From: Hymenobacter aerilatus
GTDB lineage: Bacteria; Bacteroidota; Bacteroidia; Cytophagales; Hymenobacteraceae
Length of the DNA: 64,000 nt
Reading direction: 5' to 3'
NCBI RefSeq assembly: GCF_022921095.1
Contig: NZ_CP095053.1
Span: forward strand, 1,344,501 to 1,408,500
A program made the position numbers and the translations under genes. This document shows, in pieces, positions 59,403 through 64,000 of the stretch (positions are counted from its first letter, which is position 1; every line of letters begins with the position of its first letter). A model generated the notes under the pieces. The model was not told where the DNA came from. It worked only from the letters and a program-made list of their open reading frames with translations, and made no database searches.

Positions 59403-60022
59403 AACGTATAATACGGTTCCCGCTCCTTATCATGGTGGCGGATGTAGCCGTGCAGCGTGAGCTTGATAAGGGTGCGGAAGGCGCGGCGCTTGCCAATGTT
59501 CAGCAGCTTCATGTACTGCGGCAGCGTGATGCGCGGGTGCGTGCGTAGGTAGTCCAGCACGGCTAGTTCCTCTTTATTTAGTGGCATCCACTCCACACCC
59601 GTGCTTGGCTCACTGCGCTCCAACACTTTTTCGGTGAGGCCGCTGGCTTGCACACTCTCGTCGCGCACACGCACGTAGCTGCGCCAGTCGCCGTCGGCTA
59701 CCTGGGCACGGTGGGGCTTGCGCGGACTTTCTGGGACCGTTACGATCAGCACAATGCGGTCATCTTCTTCTACCTCCCGAAAGCGCAGATTGGTAAGCGG
59801 CGGGTCCACGAAATGCTCTGCCGCCTGTCGCAGCACATAGATTTCCTCCTCCGCATCGCGCACGCCCACCACGCGCCCGTCATCGTCGACGCCTACCAAT
59901 ACTTGTCCGCCGTGCGTGTTGGCCAGCGACACTAGCGTGCGGGAAATACGTGTGGGATGGGTGGTCTTCTTCTTGAATTCCAACCGCTCGCCTTCGCCCT
60001 GGCGGATGAGTTCGTGTAGCAT
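59399..60022 (-). CDS. AlbA_2 (Schlafen-like) domain protein with winged-helix C-terminus
   Basis: 207 residues. The N-terminal AlbA_2 domain spans about 1-125: GEGERLEFKKKTTHPTRISR (conserved E-x-x-x-E-F-K), SLANTHGGQVLVGVDDDGRVVGV. The C-terminal 60 residues (LAVLDYLRTHPRITLPQYMKLLNIGKRRAFRTLIKLT) look like a winged helix. Members are putative nucleic-acid-binding or regulatory proteins; Schlafen relatives cleave RNA. Function here is unknown. The stop codon is inside a perfect 72-bp inverted-repeat arm, and an imperfect inverted repeat lies upstream of the start. Confidence 0.8.
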   Translation of the reverse strand: MLHELIRQGEGERLEFKKKTTHPTRISRTLVSLANTHGGQVLVGVDDDGRVVGVRDAEEEIYVLRQAAEHFVDPPLTNLRFREVEEDDRIVLIVTVPESPRKPHRAQVADGDWRSYVRVRDESVQASGLTEKVLERSEPSTGVEWMPLNKEELAVLDYLRTHPRITLPQYMKLLNIGKRRAFRTLIKLTLHGYIRHHDKEREPYYTL

Positions 60023-60028
60023 ATTCTT

Positions 60029-60180
60029 GAGCTGTTAGCTACTAGCGGATGGCTGTTAGCTTCTTTCCTATGGTAAACGAAAAAAAGCCACTTTCCGGTC
60101 CGGAAAGTGGCTTTTTTTGCAGCGGGTAATAGTCTGCCCTTCAACAAGCTAACGGCTAACAGCCAGCAGCTAATAGCTGA
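60029..60180. repeat. Imperfect inverted repeat enclosing a terminator
   Basis: GAGCTGTTAGCTACTAGC and GGCTGTTAGCTT (60029-60062) pair imperfectly with AAGCTAACGGCTAACAGCC and GCTAATAGCTGA (60145-60180). It has its own internal repeats (GTTAGC, CTAGC) and the same nested plan as family A, but a different unit. Confidence 0.7.
60080..60118. terminator. Rho-independent terminator of the DUF3127 gene
   Basis: AAAAAAAGCCACTTTCCGG and CCGGAAAGTGGCTTTTTTT, a perfect long stem with A and T tracts on both sides. Confidence 0.93.
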
Positions 60181-60183
60181 AAA

Positions 60184-60615
60184 CTAGAAAGGCAGGTCAT
60201 TGTCGTCGTCGCCGGCGATGGGGGCAGCGGGTTGGGCCCGCAGGTTGGGGTTCTGGTTTTGCGAAGCAGGAGCAGCGGCGCGAGGCGCAGCCTGCTGCGA
60301 GTAGCCACCACCAGCAGCCGGAGCCGAAGCACCACCAGCAGCCGACTCCAAACGCCAGGCTTCGAGGTTGGTGAAGTACAGCATCTGGCCATTTTTGTTG
60401 AAACCACGACCACGCAGGTTGAAGGTTACTTTAATCTCGTCACCGATTTTGTAGGGGTCGATGAGCGCGGTTTTGTCCTGCACCAGTTGAAACTTGATAT
60501 GCTCAGGGTACTGACCATCTATAACCTCCAGTACGAACTCGCGCTTGCGGAATTTCTCGCTCACCTGTTGCTCGTCGAAAATCTCGTGCAGGCGGCCGGT
60601 AGCATCGTAAGCCAT
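60184..60615 (-). CDS. DUF3127 OB-fold protein with SSB-like acidic tip
   Basis: 143 residues. Residues about 1-88 are the DUF3127 domain, an OB-type beta-barrel (FVLEVIDGQYPEHIKFQLVQD, IGDEIKVTFNLRGRGF, LYFTNLEAWRLE). A Gly/Ala/Gln-rich disordered linker follows, and the protein ends GDDDNDLPF, very like the C-terminal acidic tip that bacterial SSB proteins use to recruit partner enzymes. It probably binds single-stranded nucleic acid. A -7 box lies 36 bp upstream of the start. Confidence 0.88.
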   Translation of the reverse strand: MAYDATGRLHEIFDEQQVSEKFRKREFVLEVIDGQYPEHIKFQLVQDKTALIDPYKIGDEIKVTFNLRGRGFNKNGQMLYFTNLEAWRLESAAGGASAPAAGGGYSQQAAPRAAAPASQNQNPNLRAQPAAPIAGDDDNDLPF

Positions 60616-60650
60616 AAAACAGAATATTAGGGAATGTGAAAACAGTTACT

Positions 60651-60658
60651 CAAACGTA
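60651..60658 (-). promoter_or_regulatory. -7 box for the DUF3127 gene
   Basis: TACGTTTG on the minus strand, 36 bp upstream of the ATG. Confidence 0.5.
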
Positions 60659-60778
60659 CGAAAAAAAAACCGACGGCGGCCACGTCGGGCGGGTATCTTG
60701 TACGGGGTAGGCGGCGGGGCTGAGCAGGATAGTTTGCGTACTTTTCGGCCGATTTCTCACCCTGTTTTTCGTCTGCTT

Positions 60779-61735
60779 ATGTCTACTACTTGGGCGCTAG
60801 CCCTGCACGGCGGCGCCGGCACCATTGCCCGCGCTTCCATGACTCCTGAGGCCGAGCGCGCCTACCGTGCGGCTCTGCAAGCAGCTACTGATGCCGGCGC
60901 CGATGTGCTCCGCCGCCACGGTTCCGCCCTCGACGCCGTGGAAATGGCCGTGCGCAGCCTCGAAGATTGTCCTCTGTTCAATGCCGGCCGCGGGGCCGTA
61001 TTCACCCACGATGGTCACCACGAAATGGATGCGTCGATAATGGATGGCCGCACCGGCCTGGCTGGCGCTGTGGCCGGCGTGCGCGCCGTGAAGAATCCCA
61101 TCCGGGCTGCCCGCCTTGTGATGGAGCAGACCGACCATGTGCTGCTGGCCTACCCCGGCGCCGACGAGCTAGCCCGCGAACATGGCTTGCCTACCCAGCC
61201 CGCCGAGTACTTTTTTACGCAGCACCGCCACGATCAATTGCAGGAGGCTTTGCAAGAAGGCCGCGTGCGCCTCGACCATTCTAAAGCGCAGCCCAACGAA
61301 GACCCGAAAAAGAAAATGGGCACGGTAGGTGCCGTGGCCCGCGACCAGCACGGGCACCTGGCCGCCGCCACCAGCACCGGCGGCATGACCAACAAGCGCT
61401 ACTCCCGCATCGGCGACTCACCCATTATCGGTAGCGGCACCTGGGCCGATGACCGCACTTGCGCCATTAGCTGCACCGGCCACGGCGAGTATTTCCTGCG
61501 TGCCGTAGTAGCCCACGACATTGCCTGCCTGATGGAGTATCGCGGCCTGAGCCTGGAAGAAGCCTGTCGCATCGTGGTGCACGACAAGCTGGCGCCGGTA
61601 GGCGGCGAGGGCGGCCTGGTAGCAGTAGACGCCGCCGGCCACGTAGCCTTACCCTTCAACTCCGAAGGCATGTACCGCGCCAGCCTCACCGATTCTACTC
61701 CTATATATATAGGTATCTACGGCGACGAGGGGTAG
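60779..61735 (+). CDS. iaaA: Isoaspartyl peptidase/L-asparaginase (Ntn hydrolase)
   Basis: 318 residues, plant-type asparaginase. The precursor should self-cleave before T182 in KKKMGTVGAVA, which becomes the N-terminal nucleophile of the beta subunit; STGGMTNKR (199-207), the GDSPIIGSGTWAD segment and CTGHGE complete the active site. No signal peptide, so cytosolic. It hydrolyses beta-aspartyl dipeptides and asparagine. With the cyanophycinase gene 1.2 kb away it can finish cyanophycin breakdown by cleaving beta-Asp-Arg. The start was set at MSTTWALALHGG; 27 upstream codons are open but not family-like. Confidence 0.92.
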   Translation: MSTTWALALHGGAGTIARASMTPEAERAYRAALQAATDAGADVLRRHGSALDAVEMAVRSLEDCPLFNAGRGAVFTHDGHHEMDASIMDGRTGLAGAVAGVRAVKNPIRAARLVMEQTDHVLLAYPGADELAREHGLPTQPAEYFFTQHRHDQLQEALQEGRVRLDHSKAQPNEDPKKKMGTVGAVARDQHGHLAAATSTGGMTNKRYSRIGDSPIIGSGTWADDRTCAISCTGHGEYFLRAVVAHDIACLMEYRGLSLEEACRIVVHDKLAPVGGEGGLVAVDAAGHVALPFNSEGMYRASLTDSTPIYIGIYGDEG

Positions 61736-61741
61736 GGGACA

Positions 61742-61802
61742 TATATAATAAGGAGTGGATGGCCGTAAGACGTTGTGTTTGCTGACTACTCCTTATTATA
61801 TA
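61742..61802. repeat. AT-rich hairpin at the border of a low-GC patch
   Basis: Perfect 15-bp arms TATATAATAAGGAGT and ACTCCTTATTATATA with a 31-nt loop, 6 bp after the isoaspartyl peptidase stop. It has no T-run on the plus strand, so the role is uncertain. Confidence 0.75.
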
Positions 61803-61873
61803 GATGCACAAAGTTACTTATGCTCCAGGGCGCTTTATATAAAAGTGTATATCGGACAATCATGAGGGCACTA

Positions 61874-62281
61874 TTAGTAATTGTCTAGGTTAATTGGGGT
61901 TGTAAATTCAAAAATTAGTCCGGGGTCAGCGCCTGGATTTGGTTCAGCCAGCTTTGCCTGATGTGCTGGATCAATCAACTGTCTAGGAATCCGCAGGTAC
62001 TGACCATGGGTGCTTCCATCTACCCAATACTTCTTTCCCTGCACATATATGCTAAACCCAATTGAGCCTAGCTTTACGTCAGTTTTAGGACGGTAATACA
62101 TTGCCGCCAGCACACGCCTGAACCCGCGTAATTTGGTGGAGTGTAAGGTATGCTCTCCACTATTGTTACGAACCGTAATCGAGTCGATAGCATCAATCTT
62201 AACTAAGTCACCAAGTTGGTGTTGCGGCGACTGGCAAGAGAGTAAGCTGATTAGCAAAAGTATTCTTGAAACCTTAGACAT
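61874..62281 (-). CDS. Unrecognised small lipoprotein
   Basis: 135 residues with a lipoprotein signal (MSKVSRILLLISLLSC16). The mature part is mixed alpha/beta with GSIGFSIYVQGKKYWVDGS, a likely beta-hairpin. No family recognised. Its base composition is clearly poorer in GC than the flanking genes and its codon choice differs, which suggests recent acquisition. Another unrecognised gene lies just upstream on the same strand. The ATG was chosen over a TTG two codons earlier. Confidence 0.6.
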   Translation of the reverse strand: MSKVSRILLLISLLSCQSPQHQLGDLVKIDAIDSITVRNNSGEHTLHSTKLRGFRRVLAAMYYRPKTDVKLGSIGFSIYVQGKKYWVDGSTHGQYLRIPRQLIDPAHQAKLAEPNPGADPGLIFEFTTPINLDNY

Positions 62282-62353
62282 GATCAATCAATAACAGAAA
62301 GCACTTCAGTAGCTTTTTGCTTATTAAATCTTTAAATTCTTGCTGTACGATTT

Positions 62354-62743
62354 TTACTCATCTTCCATGTGCTCAAACCAGATACGCAAGGGCATATCTT
62401 CCGCTTCTTGCCAATTTGGATTCTGCTTGAAATAAATTTTTATATCATCTAATAGTAGCTTGCAAAGCTCTTTGTCGGACGCCTTCTCATGCAGTAGCCT
62501 AATCGCAATGTGCCATGGTAATGAGGTAGATTTTCCGTGTTGCAGTTCGTGCCAGCGGTGAATATTGGTGGACAAATTTTTATCAGTCGCTGCGCCTATT
62601 CCATCCAAATATCCTGTGATATAAACAGCCAGTGACTCATAAAGCAACTCACTGTCTGAATTAGCTGGAATTACCATATATGGTCTGGTTCTAAGTATTT
62701 GAAGCCAAGAGAGAATTTTGGCGGTCAGTTCTGGCTCTTTCAT
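62354..62743 (-). CDS. Unrecognised 129-residue protein in the AT-rich patch
   Basis: Predicted cytosolic, largely helical (LTAKILSWLQILRTRPYMV, ESLAVYITGYLDGIG, WHIAIRLLHEKASDKELCKLLL) with an acidic end (FEHMEDE). No family or catalytic motif recognised. It is AT-rich like its neighbour, 73 bp apart on the same strand. Small acidic helical proteins of this kind next to a lipoprotein can be immunity factors, but nothing here proves it. Confidence 0.5.
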   Translation of the reverse strand: MKEPELTAKILSWLQILRTRPYMVIPANSDSELLYESLAVYITGYLDGIGAATDKNLSTNIHRWHELQHGKSTSLPWHIAIRLLHEKASDKELCKLLLDDIKIYFKQNPNWQEAEDMPLRIWFEHMEDE

Positions 62744-62902
62744 ATTAATAGTGATAAAAGCATTGAGAGATTCGCAGGCAAAATAGAACGAGTTTCTAAG
62801 CTGCGGTTCGCATTATGGTTGTTAAAACGAAACCTTTGATAGATTACTATTATATAGGTCGATTCAAGTAATATATACCTTTTAAAATACAGCCAATAAA
62901 AA

Positions 62903-62943
62903 AAGAGCCACCGTTCCAAGCGAAACTTAGAAAGGTGGCTCTT
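62903..62943 (-). terminator. Terminator of the cyanophycinase gene
   Basis: AAGAGCCACC and GGTGGCTCTT stem, 24 bp past the stop, with an A-run on the plus strand (T-run in the transcript). Confidence 0.8.
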
Positions 62944-62967
62944 CTCATACACAAACTTAAAAACTCC

Positions 62968-63876
62968 TTACACCTGCCCTGGCTGCTCAATACTCACCGT
63001 TTCGGCAAAGTTGGTTTTGCCAGCGTAGAATTTTCGCTCGTCGATGTCGTACACGTTGCCTTTGGCCAGCACGTGCATCGTGATATTCTCCACAGATAGC
63101 GCCGCGCCTTTTTTGACGACGGCCGCGTTGTTGTGCTGAATGGTGTGGCCGTCCATGATGATGACCAGATTGGAGCCGATGGTTTCGATAATGTTGCCGC
63201 CGGTGATGAGCACGCCCGTGTCTTCGCCCAGCCCAATGCCGATGAGCTTGGGGTGCAGACTCACGGCTTCGATGAGTCGGCCGAAGCGGCCGCGCTTCAC
63301 GAAGTGCGAGTCAATCACCACGTCGTCGATCAGGCCCAGGCCGCTGCCGATTTTCACGGCGCCCTTCATCAGCGCGTCCGGCACAGAGCCGCCCCGAATC
63401 ATAATCTGCGACATGGCCATGGCCCCGGCGCTGGTGCCGGCCACCACAAAGTTCGACTCGCGGTGGTAGCGAGCGTTCAGGATTTCCAGAAACTCGCCCT
63501 GCCCAAACATCTCGCGCAACCGCGACTGGTTGCCGCCGCTGAACATCACCACGTCGGCGCGGCGCAGGCGCTCCAGGTACATGAGGATGCGAGCGTGCTC
63601 GGGCGTGCGGATATCCATCACGCCCACATTGCGGCAGTTCAGCATCCCAAACGAGGCCAGGTAAATTTTTCCGATTTCCTCCGGAATCATGGAGGCAGTA
63701 GTCACTACCTCTATGCGCGGGTCTTCCTTGCCCGACTCCTGCACCACGCGTCGCAGGATGCCTAGCTCAAAAAAGTTGAGGTAGTATTTCTTGCGCACGC
63801 TGGCGCTGGAGTAGGTGCCTTTATCTTCGTTGCCACCGATGGCAATCAGCTTACCGAGGGGTTTTTGATTGTTCAA
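62968..63876 (-). CDS. cphB: Cyanophycinase (peptidase S51)
   Basis: 302 residues. Nucleophile S149 in AGTSAGAMAMS, with the preceding MFSGGNQSRL and the IAIGGNEDKG start; these match cyanophycinase and the wider S51 family. It hydrolyses cyanophycin, the Asp-Arg storage polymer, to beta-Asp-Arg dipeptides in the cytosol. The isoaspartyl peptidase gene nearby supplies the next step. In many Bacteroidota a cyanophycin synthetase gene is adjacent; the partial gene at the right window edge could be it. The C-terminal 45 residues extend past the minimal enzyme, as in many non-cyanobacterial members. Confidence 0.9.
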   Translation of the reverse strand: MNNQKPLGKLIAIGGNEDKGTYSSASVRKKYYLNFFELGILRRVVQESGKEDPRIEVVTTASMIPEEIGKIYLASFGMLNCRNVGVMDIRTPEHARILMYLERLRRADVVMFSGGNQSRLREMFGQGEFLEILNARYHRESNFVVAGTSAGAMAMSQIMIRGGSVPDALMKGAVKIGSGLGLIDDVVIDSHFVKRGRFGRLIEAVSLHPKLIGIGLGEDTGVLITGGNIIETIGSNLVIIMDGHTIQHNNAAVVKKGAALSVENITMHVLAKGNVYDIDERKFYAGKTNFAETVSIEQPGQV

Positions 63877-63967
63877 CGTTACGACTGTTTTTTTATCAAC
63901 TCACAAAATACAACGTACCGGTCCGGGCTGCAAGCATCGGGCCGGAGTAGGGGGGTAGGGACGCAGG

Positions 63968-64000
63968 CTAGCCAAGCAGTGCATCGACGGTGTTGGTAGC
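63968..64000 (-). CDS. 3' end of an unidentified gene (window edge)
   Basis: The minus strand reads A-T-N-T-V-D-A-L-L-G then TAG, in an open frame to the window end. The 91 bp to the cyanophycinase start hold no gene. From the usual gene order the neighbour could be cyanophycin synthetase, but ten residues cannot show it. Confidence 0.3.
   Translation of the reverse strand, partial: ATNTVDALLG

Noticed and set aside
61700..61713. CCTATATATATAGG palindrome as a regulatory site
   Set aside because: It lies within the coding end of the isoaspartyl peptidase gene and is explained by the codons for Pro-Ile-Tyr-Ile-Gly; kept only as a note in the AT-rich patch finding.
62740..62952. 70-codon minus-strand frame in the AT-rich patch
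   Set aside because: It runs through the cyanophycinase terminator and has an implausible composition (many Tyr, Phe, Arg, Ile).
63133..63765. 210-codon plus-strand frame opposite cyanophycinase
   Set aside because: His/Ala-rich antisense shadow with no recognisable domain.
1..64000. tRNA, rRNA and riboswitch genes
   Set aside because: No cloverleaf, rRNA stretch or known riboswitch core was recognised by eye; a covariance-model scan (tRNAscan, Rfam) would be decisive.

Overview
The window looks like chromosomal DNA of a high-GC member of the Bacteroidota, most like Hymenobacter (Cytophagales). The evidence is a SusC/SusD polysaccharide locus with an ECF sigma/FecR switch, a secreted nuclease with a type IX secretion C-terminal domain, an S46 dipeptidyl peptidase, a DUF3127 protein, several Bacteroidota-type -7 boxes (TAnnTTTG), and AddAB-like recombination proteins. 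No rRNA, tRNA, CRISPR array, transposase or phage gene was seen. Both ends are cut inside genes: a paaE-like reductase at the left and the last 10 codons of an unidentified gene at the right.

Layout. 1-8 kb: phenylacetyl-CoA epoxidase reductase with a TetR regulator and a clear operator palindrome, class II aldolase, PAP2 phosphatase, yeast-type cytosine deaminase, AddB-like nuclease. 8-11 kb: enolase-superfamily enzyme, SDR and secreted esterase, probably sugar or sugar-acid catabolism. 11-25 kb: a polysaccharide utilisation locus read leftwards (ECF sigma, FecR anti-sigma, STN-containing SusC, SusD, SusE-like, GH76, GH92, GH97), best explained as alpha-mannan use. 25-34 kb: two-gene Tat-exported molybdenum hydroxylase, VKOR-like protein, TetA-like exporter, AddA-like helicase-nuclease, thioesterase. 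34-37 kb: cold-shock protein and DEAD-box helicase. 37.7-39.5 kb: a microbial rhodopsin of the Anabaena sensory rhodopsin/xenorhodopsin type followed by the retinal-forming Brp/Blh dioxygenase. 39.5-51.8 kb: mixed metabolic genes, an S46 peptidase with a DPP11-type specificity residue, and the type IX secreted nuclease. 52-59 kb: a leftward cluster of two ATP-grasp-like ligases, a YbdK-type carboxylate-amine ligase, a class I glutamine amidotransferase and an esterase, with a divergent esterase-DinB fusion; this looks like an uncharacterised small-molecule or peptide pathway. 59-64 kb: Lys-rich mini-protein, AlbA_2 protein, SSB-like DUF3127 protein, isoaspartyl peptidase and cyanophycinase (a cyanophycin-degrading pair) separated by an AT-rich patch with two unrecognised genes.

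The intergenic regions are unusually structured. Four hairpin families recur: (A) arms built of AATCCG-like units at 9-9-10 nt spacing, each enclosing another hairpin; (B) hairpins with a GAAGGACCTT core; (C) hairpins with GTCCTGCTGAGC; (D) hairpins with an AAGGAGGGGTGG core. Several have perfect arms of 36 to 72 bp, and in three convergent gene pairs the arms abut or cover the stop codons. The strongest leads are the xenorhodopsin-blh pair, the amidoligase cluster and this hairpin system.
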